A stretch of DNA of 41,631 nt from Hungatella hathewayi WAL-18680 (GCF_000235505.1 NZ_JH379027.1:1890996-1932626), one strand, 5' to 3'; positions 1 through 8,631 are shown, counted from the first letter of the stretch. Numbers and translations are program-made. The notes: a model not told the origin generated them from the letters alone.

Positions 1-591
1 CCAAAGTATCCGGTTGCCGATGCAGGGTATGGTTCCTACAATAACTATCTTTATTGTGAAGAGCATGGGATGGAAAAATATATGAAATTTACGATGTTCC
101 AAAAGGAGACAAAAGATAAAAAATATCATGAAAATCCATATCGTGCTGTAAACTTTCAAAGAGATGAATCCGGAAACCTGCTCTGCCCGGGCGGAAGGAA
201 ATTCCGCTTCAAATGCAGGCGTCCTGTATATAAGAATCAGTATGGGAGAACGGAAGAACTCTATGAATGCGAATCCTGTGAGGGCTGCGAATATAAAAGT
301 GAATGCAGTCCAAAGGCATCGGGCAACCGGACAATCCGCATGAATGAGGAATTAACTGCCATACATCAGGAAGTACTATCGAACCTGGAGTCCATCCACG
401 GAGCCCTTTTGCGAATGAATAGGAGTATTCAGGCAGAAGGAACATTCGGAGTATTAAAATGGGACAGGTCTTACAAAAGATTATTTCGAAGAGGTGAGAA
501 AAATGTAATTCTTGAACTTACGTTAATCTCTTGTGGATTTAACATCTATAAATATCATAATAAAAAGCAGCGAAAAGAAGCAGCCGCTTAA
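1..591 (+). CDS. IS1182-type transposase, C-terminal part (5' truncated by window edge)
   Basis: The reading frame is open from the first base and ends at 591, so only the C-terminal ~196 residues are present. The first residues contain the ADAGYGS block expected around the second catalytic Asp of a DDE transposase. A cysteine cluster (CESCEGCEYKSEC) follows, and then an AEGTFG block that would hold the catalytic Glu. This order (Asp block, Cys-rich insert, Glu block) is typical of the DDE_Tnp_1_6 domain of IS1182-family elements. The tail is basic (KKQRKEAAA). The first ATG in frame is at base 70 but is internal. Family assignment is by motif; the exact IS name is not known. Whether the element is intact cannot be judged because its left part lies outside the window. 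Confidence 0.85.
   Translation, partial: PKYPVADAGYGSYNNYLYCEEHGMEKYMKFTMFQKETKDKKYHENPYRAVNFQRDESGNLLCPGGRKFRFKCRRPVYKNQYGRTEELYECESCEGCEYKSECSPKASGNRTIRMNEELTAIHQEVLSNLESIHGALLRMNRSIQAEGTFGVLKWDRSYKRLFRRGEKNVILELTLISCGFNIYKYHNKKQRKEAAA
1..591 (+). mobile_element. Right part of an IS1182-like insertion sequence
   Basis: This is the transposase-bearing end of an insertion sequence. The right terminal inverted repeat must lie within about 100 bases after the stop codon, but it cannot be identified without the left end, which is outside the window. Confidence 0.5.
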
Positions 592-673
592 AAGCAAAGA
601 AAAGTTACTCACATAGGCTTATTAAGTGAACCATTTTTTACAAGTGAGCATCAAAAAGCAGCTATAAAAACAA

Positions 674-730
674 GGAATCACCAGAACCGGCATTTGCCGG
701 AACTGGCGATTCCTAATTAGGGAGTTTTTT
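674..730 (+). terminator. Hairpin followed by T-run after the transposase
   Basis: GGAATC (674-679) pairs with GATTCC (708-713), with further nested pairs CCAG/CTGG and CCGG/CCGG. A T7 run follows at 724-730 but lies about ten bases after the stem, so termination is plausible rather than certain. The rest of 592-857 holds no gene. Confidence 0.45.
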
Positions 731-757
731 TACAGCCCCTTTTTGGTATTGTATCAT
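729..757 (+). promoter_or_regulatory. Candidate promoter for the aldo/keto reductase
   Basis: TTTACA (729-734), 17-bp spacer, TATCAT (752-757). It lies about 100 bases before the start codon, in a gap with no other signals. Confidence 0.5.
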
Positions 758-857
758 AACCATCATAACATATTCAGCAGCACTGCTATGGAAATGTGAG
801 AGAAGATGTGATATCCTTTATGGATAAGGTTTTTAAACAGAGAAGGAGGAGTGATTG

Positions 858-1778
858 ATGAAGCATATCAAACTGGGCAGGAGCGGGCTTACCGTGCCGG
901 CGATTGCTGTGGGGTGTATGAGAATTAACGAGATGGGGAGCGCCCAGGTGGCGGAGTGGATTGACGGGGCGCTTGAGATGGGGGCGAACTTCTTTGACCA
1001 TGCGGATATCTATGGCAGGGGAGCCTGCGAGGAGCTGTTTGGACAGGCGATGGCGGAGGCCGGCGTGAAGCGGGAGGATGTGATTCTCCAGTCCAAGTGC
1101 GGCATTATCCCCGGGAAAATGTATGACTGCTCGAAGGAGCATATTCTGGAATCGGTGGAGAAGAGCCTGAAACGTCTGGGGACGGAGTATCTGGATGTAC
1201 TGCTGCTGCACCGCCCGGACGCGCTGATTGAGCCGGAGGAAGTGGCGGAGGCGTTTGACGAGCTGGAGCGGAGCGGGAAGGTGCGGCATTTTGGGGTGTC
1301 GAACCAGAATTCCATGCAGATGGAGCTGCTGCGGCGGTATGTGAAACAGGAACTGGCAGCGGACCAGCTGCAGCTGTCCGTGACCAACTCCAATATGATT
1401 CGCAGCGGTCTGGAAGTGAATATGCAGACGGAGGGGGCGGTGAACCGGGACGGAAGCGTGCTGGATTACTGCCGGCTCCACGATATCACGATACAGGTGT
1501 GGTCGCCGTTCCAGTATGGATTCTTTGAGGGTGTGTTCCTTGGAAGCCTGGAGTATCCGGAACTAAATCAGGTGATTGATGAGATTGCGAAGGGGTATGG
1601 CGTTTCCGCCACGGCCATAGCGACGGCCTGGATTATGCGTCATCCTGCGGAAATGCAGATGATTGCGGGGACGACGAAGCTGGGACGGTTGAGAGATATC
1701 TGCGAGAGCAGCGAGATTGTGCTGAGCCGGGAGGAATGGTATCGGATTTACCTGGCGGCGGGGCATATGCTGCCGTAG
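858..1778 (+). CDS. Aldo/keto reductase (YdhF-like)
   Basis: A 306-residue NAD(P)H-dependent oxidoreductase of the aldo/keto reductase superfamily, predicted to be a cytosolic TIM barrel. The catalytic tetrad is visible: Asp47 and Tyr52 in FDHADIYG, Lys80 in LQSK, and His118 in LLLHRPD. The FGVSNQN block of AKR barrels is also present. The start is set at ATG 858, seven bases after AGAAGGAGGA; an in-frame TTG at 855 is less likely. The gene stands alone with its own promoter and a strong terminator. Substrate cannot be deduced; the SGLTVPAIAVGCMRI opening resembles the YdhF group. Confidence 0.9.
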   Translation: MKHIKLGRSGLTVPAIAVGCMRINEMGSAQVAEWIDGALEMGANFFDHADIYGRGACEELFGQAMAEAGVKREDVILQSKCGIIPGKMYDCSKEHILESVEKSLKRLGTEYLDVLLLHRPDALIEPEEVAEAFDELERSGKVRHFGVSNQNSMQMELLRRYVKQELAADQLQLSVTNSNMIRSGLEVNMQTEGAVNRDGSVLDYCRLHDITIQVWSPFQYGFFEGVFLGSLEYPELNQVIDEIAKGYGVSATAIATAWIMRHPAEMQMIAGTTKLGRLRDICESSEIVLSREEWYRIYLAAGHMLP

Positions 1779-1829
1779 AGATGCCAGATTGCTCACATTC
1801 AGAATTGCCCATGGCATGGGTGAAACGGG

Positions 1830-1873
1830 AAATCCCCCGGACGGCCGGTAGAAACTGGCGGTCCGGGGGATTT
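1830..1873. terminator. Bidirectional terminator
   Basis: A 13-bp perfect stem (1830-1842 with 1861-1873) starts with AAA and ends with TTT. An inner 6-bp hairpin (GCCGGT/ACTGGC) extends it. It separates the convergent aldo/keto reductase and EIIC-like genes and could serve both. Confidence 0.85.
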
Positions 1874-1893
1874 CTGTGTTGTCATGTGTTATT

Positions 1894-2916
1894 TTACAAG
1901 TCTAATTTCAAATCACCATCTTTAATCCAACCCATTCTTCTAAGAACGATTCCAAATCCGTAGGTCAGCACGGCCGGCAGTACAAAGCAGACCAGCAGAA
2001 TCCCGATCCACATACTGGTGCCACCACCCATAGCGGTGTAGACGCCAATCGGTCCCACCAGGCCGCAGGTGCCCATGCCGGAGCCGGCGGGGATATTCTG
2101 CAATTTGAAGACCATGGTGGCGATGGGGCCGGTGATCATGGAGGCCAGGGTTGGGGGAATCCAGATTCTTGGGTTCTTCACGATATTGCCCATCTGGAGC
2201 ATGGAGGTGCCGAGGCCCTGGGCTAGAAGGCCGCCGATGCCATTTTCCCGGAAACTTAAGACGGCGAAGCCAATCATCTGGGCGCAGCAGCCTGCTGTGG
2301 CGGCGCCGCCGGCCAGTCCGTCAAGACTCAGCATGATACAGATGGCGGCGCTGCTGATGGGCAGCGTCAGGGCGATACCGATTAAAGCGGACACCAGAAT
2401 TCCCATGAAGAACGGCTGCATTTCCGTGGCGTTCTTCACCAGGTTTCCGAAGGCGGTCATGAAGGCCGAGACACCTGGGCCTGCAAACTGGGCTACCAGC
2501 ACGCCGGAGATGATGGTGACGCCTGGGGTGACCAGAATGTCGACGCGGGTTTCTTTTGAAACAATCTTGCCAAGCTCCGTACCTACGATGGTGGCAACCA
2601 GAGCGCCCACCGGGCCGCCCAGCGCATTGCCGGCGATGCCGACGGTGGCGGCGGAGAAGAGCACCAGCTGCGGGGCCTTCAGGGCATAGGCAATGGAGAC
2701 ACCGAGGGCCGCGCCGGTGGCTCCCTTCGCGTAGTCCGCGATGGTGACAAACAGAGCGATATTTGTTTTCTCTCCAAGGGTTGCAAAGATGGTTCCGATG
2801 AGCAATGAGGCAAACAAGCCGAATGCCATGGCGCCGAGGGCGTCAATCAGATACGTTTTGACTGTGATAGATACGTTCTTACGCGCTAAAAATGCTTTTA
2901 CACCTGTCTGGTTCAT
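1894..2916 (-). CDS. EIIC-like membrane transporter (PTS_EIIC_2 type)
   Basis: A 340-residue integral membrane protein with about nine or ten hydrophobic, Gly/Ala-rich segments. It resembles the stand-alone Phosphotransferase system EIIC_2 family, whose members occur without neighbouring EIIA/EIIB genes, as here. The start is set at MNQTGVKAFL (2916), because AAAGGAG lies nine bases upstream; a longer frame to 2985 has no ribosome binding site. Glycine-rich loops such as GSGMGTCGLVGPIG are typical of the family. No HPr, EIIA or EIIB gene is nearby, so sugar phosphorylation by this protein is doubtful and the substrate is unknown. Confidence 0.75.
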   Translation of the reverse strand: MNQTGVKAFLARKNVSITVKTYLIDALGAMAFGLFASLLIGTIFATLGEKTNIALFVTIADYAKGATGAALGVSIAYALKAPQLVLFSAATVGIAGNALGGPVGALVATIVGTELGKIVSKETRVDILVTPGVTIISGVLVAQFAGPGVSAFMTAFGNLVKNATEMQPFFMGILVSALIGIALTLPISSAAICIMLSLDGLAGGAATAGCCAQMIGFAVLSFRENGIGGLLAQGLGTSMLQMGNIVKNPRIWIPPTLASMITGPIATMVFKLQNIPAGSGMGTCGLVGPIGVYTAMGGGTSMWIGILLVCFVLPAVLTYGFGIVLRRMGWIKDGDLKLDL

Positions 2917-3016
2917 GTTATTAATCTCCTTTAGTTGTACCTGTTTGGACATCGGATACGGAATGATACGGAACATCCGGCCCAAACGGCATAAGTTGTG
3001 GGGATAAATTCACACA

Positions 3017-3035
3017 TTTGACTTCCCAGGTCAAA
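3017..3035. promoter_or_regulatory. Candidate operator dyad, TTTGAC-N7-GTCAAA
   Basis: A perfect 6-bp inverted repeat with a 7-bp spacer lies just downstream of the predicted transcription start of the EIIC-like gene. A repressor site is inferred from position; the binder is unknown. Confidence 0.4.
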
Positions 3036-3048
3036 GCAGTTGAGAGTA

Positions 3049-3076
3049 ATTCTACCATAAATGTGAAAAATTGCAA
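3049..3076 (-). promoter_or_regulatory. Promoter of the EIIC-like gene
   Basis: On the minus strand TTGCAA (3076-3071), 16-bp spacer, TAGAAT (3054-3049). Confidence 0.55.
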
Positions 3077-3234
3077 TAGATTGTTAAAAAAATATCAAAA
3101 AATTACAAGTGATATGAAAGAAAATTATATTGAGATTGATAAATTGGCATTTGTATAGTGATAGTAGCAATTTAGCAACGACTATTTTATTGCGGAATAT
3201 TGATCCCTAATATATGATTGATATGGAGGTGAAA

Positions 3235-3906
3235 ATGATGTTTTCAGAAAAATTGCAAATAATACGAAAAAATAGGGGACTAACTCAAGAAGAACTTGCA
3301 GAAAAACTATCCGTATCAAGACAAGCAGTAGCAAAATGGGAGGCAGGACATACATATCCTGACATAACAAATCTTATAGGTATCAGTAATTTTTTTAATG
3401 TAACGGTTGACTATCTAGTGAAAGAACAGGAATGTAGTCTGAATATTACAGATGCACAGGATAAGGATATTGAACGGCTGATTTTGTTCCGATTAGAGGC
3501 AAATGTGAATACATATGCTGCATATATGAATGAAACGTCACCGACTAGATTGAACTCCCACGATTTTACTTATACTAATGCACCTTATTTGTATCATGAT
3601 ACATACGTTGGCGGAGAGAAATTCGCTGGTGAAGAGGTAATATGGCACGAAGGTAATGTGCAGTATGCGATGAATTATTGTGGACAAGTGTTAGGTCAGC
3701 AGTTTAGTGGAGATTTTTTAAAAGAAGCATTAAGAAAAGCAGATATGAAAATGCCATATCGTGGACCAGAGTATTACCAATCAGGTGAATATACATATAA
3801 ATGTAATGTGGTTGGTGATTTTACATGGTTTCAAGGATATGAAGAAATCTATTGTAATACAGAGAAAGTTTATGAGTGTTATTTTCATGGTGGAACAACA
3901 AATTAG
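3235..3906 (+). CDS. XRE-family regulator with DUF5680 C-terminal domain
   Basis: A 223-residue protein. The N-terminal ~60 residues form a Cro/C1-type helix-turn-helix (EKLQIIRKNRGLTQEELA, then SVSRQAVAKWEAG). A C-terminal ~130-residue domain resembles DUF5680 (FTYTNAPYLYHDTYVGGEKFAG; VWHEG-like and MNYCGQ blocks; a terminal GGTTN). Family knowledge: such fusions sit in many Firmicutes genomes and the C-terminal domain is of unknown function. GGAGG at 3225-3229 allows ATG 3235 or 3238. The gene is clearly more AT-rich than its neighbours and uses A/T-ending codons, a sign of horizontal acquisition. It has no obvious operon partner. Confidence 0.85.
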   Translation: MMFSEKLQIIRKNRGLTQEELAEKLSVSRQAVAKWEAGHTYPDITNLIGISNFFNVTVDYLVKEQECSLNITDAQDKDIERLILFRLEANVNTYAAYMNETSPTRLNSHDFTYTNAPYLYHDTYVGGEKFAGEEVIWHEGNVQYAMNYCGQVLGQQFSGDFLKEALRKADMKMPYRGPEYYQSGEYTYKCNVVGDFTWFQGYEEIYCNTEKVYECYFHGGTTN

Positions 3907-3965
3907 AATCTACAAATTTGTATTTTGTCAGGGAGATGGTGAGCATATAACGCAACGAAAGCAGC

Positions 3966-4013
3966 AAAAAACAGGCGCCCCGCCGATTCCAAGACCGAAT
4001 CGGCAGGCGCCTG
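3966..4013 (-). terminator. Terminator of the lacI-uxaC unit
   Basis: An 8+8-bp stem with one small internal loop (3972-3989 with 3997-4013) is followed on the minus strand by T6 (A6 at 3966-3971). Confidence 0.85.
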
Positions 4014-4027
4014 ATCACATTACCTGA

Positions 4028-5434
4028 TTACAGGTTAAATCCGAAATATTTTACCGCATTGTTGTAGGAGATGCCTTCCACAATCTCTTTCAGAGCCTTC
4101 ATATCCGCCGGATACTCGCCGTTCTCCACCCAGCCGCCAATCAGCTCGCACATGATTCTTCTGAAATACTCATGTCTGGTGTAGGATAAGAAACTTCTGG
4201 AGTCTGTCAGCATGCCGATAAAGTTGCCAAGGCAGCCAAGGTTCGCCAGAGAGGTCATCTGCTCGGTCATGCCCACCTTGTGGTCATTGAACCACCAGGC
4301 GGAACCCTGCTGAATCTTTCCGGCAGCCGCGGTATCCTGGAAGCAGCCGATAATGGTTCCGATGGAAGCATTGTCGTTTGGATTCAGGGAGTAGATGATG
4401 GTCTTTGGAATCTCGTTGCCGGCGCTCAGCGCGTTGAGGAAATCTGCCATCTGTGCGGACGGAGCGTAGTTGTTGATACAGTCAAAGCCCGTATCGGCGC
4501 CCAGCTTCTCGAACATAAAGGCATTGTTGTCCCGCTTGCATCCATAATGAAGCTGCATAATCCAGCCCATCCTGTTGTATTCTCTCGCCACAAACAGCAT
4601 GAATGCTGTCTTGTACTGCAGTTCCTCTTCCTTGGAAACCGGCTGTCCCGCCAGTCCTTTTGCCATCACCGCGTCCACCTCGGCGTCCGTGGCAGGAACA
4701 TACATCACATACTCCAGCGCATGGTCGGAGACGCAGCAGCCGTTCTCTGCAAAATATGCCATCCGGTTCTTCAGCGCTTCCTTTAAGGAGGCGAAATCCG
4801 TCACTTTCACGCCGCTGACCTCTGACAACTGGGCCATGTAGGCGGCAAAGGTTGGTTTCTCCACGTTCATAGCCTTGTCCGGTCTCCATGCAGGCAGCAC
4901 CTGAACATCGAAGGTGGTGTCGGCCGCAATCTTCTTGTGCCATTCCAGGCTGTCAACCGGGTCATCGGTGGTACAGATTAAGGTCACGTTGGACTGTCTG
5001 ATAATGTTGCGGACACTCATGGAATCTTCCTGCAGTTTCGCATTGCACAGGTTCCATACTTCCTCGGCAGTGTCGCCGTTCAAATATCCGGTGTAGCCAA
5101 AATATTTCTGTAACTCTAAGTGGCTCCAGTGGTACAGCGGGTTGCCGATTAATTTCGGTAATGTCTCCGCCCATTTCTGGAATTTCTCACGGTCGGAGGC
5201 GTCGCCGGTGATATATTTCTCCTCCACACCGTTGGAGCGCATCTGACGCCATTTGTAATGGTCGCCGCCCAGCCATACCTGGGTAATGTTGTCGAACTTG
5301 CGGTCCTCGGCAATCTCCTGGGGATTGATGTGGCAGTGGTAGTCCAGAACCGGCATTTTCTCCGCGAAATCGTGGTAGAGCATCCGTGCGGACTCGGTGG
5401 AAAGTAAGAAATCTTTGTCCATAAACTGTTTCAT
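4028..5434 (-). CDS. uxaC: Glucuronate/galacturonate isomerase
   Basis: A 468-residue uronate isomerase of the amidohydrolase fold. It converts D-glucuronate to D-fructuronate and D-galacturonate to D-tagaturonate, the entry step of hexuronate catabolism in the cytosol. The N-terminal DYHCHINP block (His33 and His35) supplies metal-site ligands, CTTDDP follows near residue 165, and the length is the family norm. AAAGGAGG stands before ATG 5434. It lies 21 bases downstream of the LacI-type regulator gene on the same strand, so the two are probably one transcript that ends at the 3966-4013 terminator. Uronate control by the LacI protein is inferred. Confidence 0.96.
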   Translation of the reverse strand: MKQFMDKDFLLSTESARMLYHDFAEKMPVLDYHCHINPQEIAEDRKFDNITQVWLGGDHYKWRQMRSNGVEEKYITGDASDREKFQKWAETLPKLIGNPLYHWSHLELQKYFGYTGYLNGDTAEEVWNLCNAKLQEDSMSVRNIIRQSNVTLICTTDDPVDSLEWHKKIAADTTFDVQVLPAWRPDKAMNVEKPTFAAYMAQLSEVSGVKVTDFASLKEALKNRMAYFAENGCCVSDHALEYVMYVPATDAEVDAVMAKGLAGQPVSKEEELQYKTAFMLFVAREYNRMGWIMQLHYGCKRDNNAFMFEKLGADTGFDCINNYAPSAQMADFLNALSAGNEIPKTIIYSLNPNDNASIGTIIGCFQDTAAAGKIQQGSAWWFNDHKVGMTEQMTSLANLGCLGNFIGMLTDSRSFLSYTRHEYFRRIMCELIGGWVENGEYPADMKALKEIVEGISYNNAVKYFGFNL

Positions 5435-5455
5435 TTGAAATGTTCCTCCTTTAAA

Positions 5456-6460
5456 TTATTCATTTTTAGTGGTTTGCCTTTTTATAAAATCGGCTGCAAT
5501 GGTGGTCCTGCTGGGGACATTGCCGCCGCCAAACACTCCCATTAAGGTGTTGATGGTGGTGGTGCACAAGGACTCCACCTTCGTGTCGATGGAGGTCAGC
5601 TCCGGGTCCGTGCAGAGGGAGAGAATCGAGTTATTATACCCGATAATGGAGCATTCATCCGGAATGCGGATGCCCTTCTGATTGGCGAATTTCACCGCGC
5701 CCACGGCCAGGGAATCGTCGGAGGTCATCACCCCGTTAAATCTCAGCCCCGAATCCCACAGCTGCAACAGCAGTTCCCGTGATGCCATCACATCCTTGGA
5801 GCACTGGTGAATCAGTTCCTCGGACACGGGAATGTGGTGGGCCGCCAGAGCGTCCTTGTAGCCCTGCATCTTGTTCTGGCCGCTGTAGGAGTGGCTGGTG
5901 TAGAGATACAGGATATTGTCGTGGCCGGTGGCAATGAGACTCTCCGCCGCCTGATACATGGCCGCGTGGTCGTCACAGACCGTGCTGTAAATGTTGGGGC
6001 CGTCCAGATAGCCGTTGACCAGCATGATGGGCAGGTCTTTGGCGGCCTCCAGGATATAGGCATTGTCCTTCGGCTTTAGCTCCACAAACTTGGAGCCGGC
6101 CAGGATAATGGCGTCCACCCGCTTGGACAGCAGAAGATTAAAATATTTCTGCTTGGTGTCTAAGGAGTTGCCCGTACAGCAGAGAATGGAATCGTAGCCG
6201 TTGGCCCGCAGTTCCCGCTCTAAGTAGTAGATGGCGCTTGCCAGGTACGGGTCGGAGGAGTCGGAGCACATGATACCGATGGTCTTCATGGTCCCCAGCC
6301 CCAGCCCTCTGGCAAACACGTTGGGGGTGTAACCCAGCTCCTTCATCACGTCCAGCACCCGGTTACGGGTCTTCTCGCTGACGTTGGGATTCCCGTTGAG
6401 AACTCTGGATACGGTGGCGATGGAAACCTTTGCTTTTTCGGACACGTCATAAATGTTCAT
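5456..6460 (-). CDS. LacI-family regulator of uronate genes
   Basis: A 334-residue repressor. An N-terminal LacI helix-turn-helix (IYDVSEKAKVSIATVSRVLN) and hinge region (GYTPNVFARGL) precede a periplasmic-binding-like effector domain from about residue 60 (IGIMCSDSSDPY onward). The start at 6460 has GAGG upstream and matches the usual LacI N-terminus; upstream in-frame codons to 6547 have no ribosome binding site. It is divergent from uxaA and co-directional with uxaC. Two near-identical palindromes, one at each transcription start, fit control of both units and of its own expression. The effector is probably a hexuronate or pathway intermediate (inference). Confidence 0.92.
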   Translation of the reverse strand: MNIYDVSEKAKVSIATVSRVLNGNPNVSEKTRNRVLDVMKELGYTPNVFARGLGLGTMKTIGIMCSDSSDPYLASAIYYLERELRANGYDSILCCTGNSLDTKQKYFNLLLSKRVDAIILAGSKFVELKPKDNAYILEAAKDLPIMLVNGYLDGPNIYSTVCDDHAAMYQAAESLIATGHDNILYLYTSHSYSGQNKMQGYKDALAAHHIPVSEELIHQCSKDVMASRELLLQLWDSGLRFNGVMTSDDSLAVGAVKFANQKGIRIPDECSIIGYNNSILSLCTDPELTSIDTKVESLCTTTINTLMGVFGGGNVPSRTTIAADFIKRQTTKNE

Positions 6461-6494
6461 ATTGTTACCTCGTCGTAGTCGGTTCATCTTGTTC

Positions 6495-6508
6495 TGTAAG
6501 TACTTACA
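6495..6508. promoter_or_regulatory. LacI-type operator 1
   Basis: TGTAAGTACTTACA is a perfect 14-bp palindrome. It overlaps the expected transcription start of the lacI-uxaC unit. It matches operator 2 in 13 of 14 bases. Confidence 0.75.
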
Positions 6509-6518
6509 ATATAAACAT

Positions 6519-6547
6519 ATTATACCTTTATATTTCTTAAATTGCAA
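6519..6547 (-). promoter_or_regulatory. Promoter of lacI-uxaC
   Basis: Minus strand: TTGCAA (6547-6542), 17-bp spacer, TATAAT (6524-6519). Operator 1 lies immediately downstream. Confidence 0.75.
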
Positions 6548-6687
6548 CTCAAATTATAATAGGATATGCACAAAAGCACAAGGGTAAATATCTGACATTA
6601 TCAGGAAGATTTATGCCACTGTTTGCAGGATGGCCTGTGAATAGCAGCAGATTTGTACATTATTTCTTCCGGAATGTGGATTGGATA

Positions 6688-6716
6688 TTGACTTTGTCGT
6701 TCGGATTTTGTAAAAT
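6688..6716 (+). promoter_or_regulatory. Promoter of uxaA
   Basis: TTGACT (6688-6693), 17-bp spacer, TAAAAT (6711-6716). Operator 2 begins four bases after the -10 box. Confidence 0.7.
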
Positions 6717-6719
6717 AAA

Positions 6720-6733
6720 TGTAAGTGCTTACA
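6720..6733. promoter_or_regulatory. LacI-type operator 2
   Basis: TGTAAGTGCTTACA, a 14-bp near-perfect palindrome, covers the predicted uxaA transcription start. Binding by the divergent LacI protein is inferred from the shared motif. Confidence 0.75.
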
Positions 6734-6822
6734 ATTTGACATCAAACAGAGGCAGGAGAGCAGGTAACAGGCAGAATCATCAGTCAAAACCCATCAATGA
6801 TACAGGAGAAGGAGAATATGTC

Positions 6823-8304
6823 ATGCAGGATATCATCAGAATCAATCAGGCGGATAACGTTGCGGTAGCTTTGCGGCCCATCAACAAGGGGGAGACCCTG
6901 GATATCGGCGGAAATGCCGTGACAGCCGCAGAGGACATCCCCCAGGGCCACAAGATGGCTATCAAACCCATAAAGAGTGGGGAGGAAGTCGTGAAATACG
7001 GGTTCCGCATCGGCTATGCCAAGGAGGAGATTGGAGTCGGCCAGTGGATTCATGTGCACAACGTGAAGACGGCGCTGGGGGATTTGCTGGAGTACGAGTA
7101 CCAGCCGGCTGGCAGCGGGCTGGAGGAGACGGAGCATGCGTATTTTGAGGGCTTCCGCCGGGCCGACGGCAAGGTGGGCGTCCGCAATGAAATATGGATT
7201 ATCCCCACGGTGGGCTGTGTAAATTCCATTGCACAGGCGCTTGAGAAGGCGTCGAAGAAGCTGGTGACGGGAAGCATTGAGGATGTGGTTGCATTTCCCC
7301 ACCCCTACGGCTGCTCCCAGATGGGGGACGACCAGGAGCATACCAGGACTGTGCTGGCGGATATGATTAATCATCCCAATGCCGGAGGCGTGCTGGTGCT
7401 GGGACTGGGGTGCGAGAACAGCAATATTCCGGTGCTGAAGGAATATATCGGTGATTATGATGAGCAGAGAGTGAAGTTTTTACAGTGCCAGGACGTGGAA
7501 GACGAGATGGAGACAGCCATGGAGATGCTGGAAGAACTGGCAGTGTATGCGGGAGCATTTTCACGGGAGAAGATTGATGCCAGCGAGCTGATTATCGGGA
7601 TGAAATGCGGTGGCTCCGACGGGCTGTCGGGGATTACGGCGAATCCAGTGGTGGGAGCATTTTCGGATATTCTTATATCGAAGGGCGGGACGACCATTCT
7701 CACGGAGGTGCCGGAGATGTTTGGGGCGGAGACCCTGCTGATGAACCGGTGCGAGACGCCGGAGCTGTTTGAGAAGACGGTGAATCTGATTAATGATTTT
7801 AAGAATTATTTTACCAGCCACAACCAGACGATTTATGAGAATCCTTCTCCGGGAAATAAGAAGGGCGGGATATCGACCCTTGAGGATAAGTCCCTTGGCT
7901 GCACCCAGAAGTCGGGCAGCGCGCTGGTGAAGGGCGTGATTTCCTACGGGGAGCCGGTGAAGACGAAGGGGCTGAATCTGCTTTCCGCGCCGGGAAATGA
8001 TTTGGTGGCAGCCACGGCGCTGGCGGTGTCCGGGGCCCATATCGTGCTGTTTACCACGGGACGTGGAACGCCCTTTGCTTCTCCGGTGCCGACGGTGAAG
8101 ATATCCAGCAACTCGGCTCTGGCTGGGAAGAAGAACAACTGGATTGACTTTAATGCGGGCAGAATGGTGGAAGACAAGTCCAAGGAGGAGCTGGCCCAGG
8201 AGCTGTTTGACTATGTGATTGAGGTAGCTTCCGGCAGAAAGGTGAAGGCCGAGGAGGCCGGGTTCCATGATATGGCTATCTTTAAGCAGGGCGTGACGCT
8301 GTAA
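6823..8304 (+). CDS. uxaA: Altronate dehydratase
   Basis: A 493-residue UxaA/GarD-family dehydratase that converts D-altronate to 2-keto-3-deoxygluconate in galacturonate breakdown. The N-terminal ~95 residues are a SAF-like domain. The main domain starts near residue 105 (YFEGFRRADGKVGVRNE) and contains the PYGCSQMGDD block near residues 161-170. The C-terminal half contains MKCGGSDG and the GRGTPFASP block typical of the family. ATG 6823 is preceded by AGAAGGAG at a good distance; the longer open frame to 6613 would run through the promoter and operator and is rejected. The length agrees with full-length UxaA. Repression by the adjacent LacI protein is inferred. Confidence 0.93.
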   Translation: MQDIIRINQADNVAVALRPINKGETLDIGGNAVTAAEDIPQGHKMAIKPIKSGEEVVKYGFRIGYAKEEIGVGQWIHVHNVKTALGDLLEYEYQPAGSGLEETEHAYFEGFRRADGKVGVRNEIWIIPTVGCVNSIAQALEKASKKLVTGSIEDVVAFPHPYGCSQMGDDQEHTRTVLADMINHPNAGGVLVLGLGCENSNIPVLKEYIGDYDEQRVKFLQCQDVEDEMETAMEMLEELAVYAGAFSREKIDASELIIGMKCGGSDGLSGITANPVVGAFSDILISKGGTTILTEVPEMFGAETLLMNRCETPELFEKTVNLINDFKNYFTSHNQTIYENPSPGNKKGGISTLEDKSLGCTQKSGSALVKGVISYGEPVKTKGLNLLSAPGNDLVAATALAVSGAHIVLFTTGRGTPFASPVPTVKISSNSALAGKKNNWIDFNAGRMVEDKSKEELAQELFDYVIEVASGRKVKAEEAGFHDMAIFKQGVTL

Positions 8305-8440
8305 AAGGGCAGGTGGGACGCACCGGTCGGACGCACTGGCTGGCAGGCGGGAAAGAAGGAGACTGTGAGTGTGGGTGGCCTGATGTGGTGACTTTTAATT
8401 AGGAAATGAGAAATGACATGCAGCCTGTCTGCGGTGGCGG

Positions 8441-8467
8441 AGCCGGTACGTGATGTGCCGGCTTTTT
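8441..8467 (+). terminator. Terminator after uxaA
   Basis: A 9-bp stem (8441-8449 with 8455-8463) with a 5-base loop, followed by TTTTT. Within the 423-base gap 8305-8727 I also see a 13-bp tandem repeat (GGACGCAC-containing, about 8317-8342) and the iclR promoter region; no gene. Confidence 0.75.
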
Positions 8468-8580
8468 GCGGGGGTAGGGATAGAAGCCGGAGACACAGGA
8501 AAGATCGGGAGATGCAGGGACTGTCGGTGATGCGAAAAATTCCGAACATACCCTCACTTTTACCCGCATTTCCGAATTCA

Positions 8581-8597
8581 TATCGTATTTGCGAATT
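8581..8597. promoter_or_regulatory. IclR-like operator upstream of the iclR gene
   Basis: TCGTATTTGCGAAT (8583-8596) shares the TCGTATnTG(C/T)GAA core of the two sites before eda. It lies just upstream of the -35 box. Autoregulation is inferred. Confidence 0.5.
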
Positions 8598-8601
8598 TTA
8601 C

Positions 8602-8631
8602 TTGCAAAAAGCCTTCCTAAAGAGTTATACT
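8602..8631 (+). promoter_or_regulatory. Promoter of the iclR gene
   Basis: TTGCAA (8602-8607), 18-bp spacer, TATACT (8626-8631). Confidence 0.6.

Noticed and set aside
786-1481. 231-codon frame on the minus strand
   Set aside because: It is a shadow of the aldo/keto reductase gene; rich in His, Arg and Leu, with no recognised domain.
6613-6822. N-terminal extension of uxaA
   Set aside because: It would cover the uxaA promoter and operator; the ribosome binding site lies just before ATG 6823.
7561-8268. Long open frame of 235 codons on the minus strand
   Set aside because: It lies entirely antisense to uxaA, has no ribosome binding site, and its composition is that of a shadow frame in GC-rich coding DNA.
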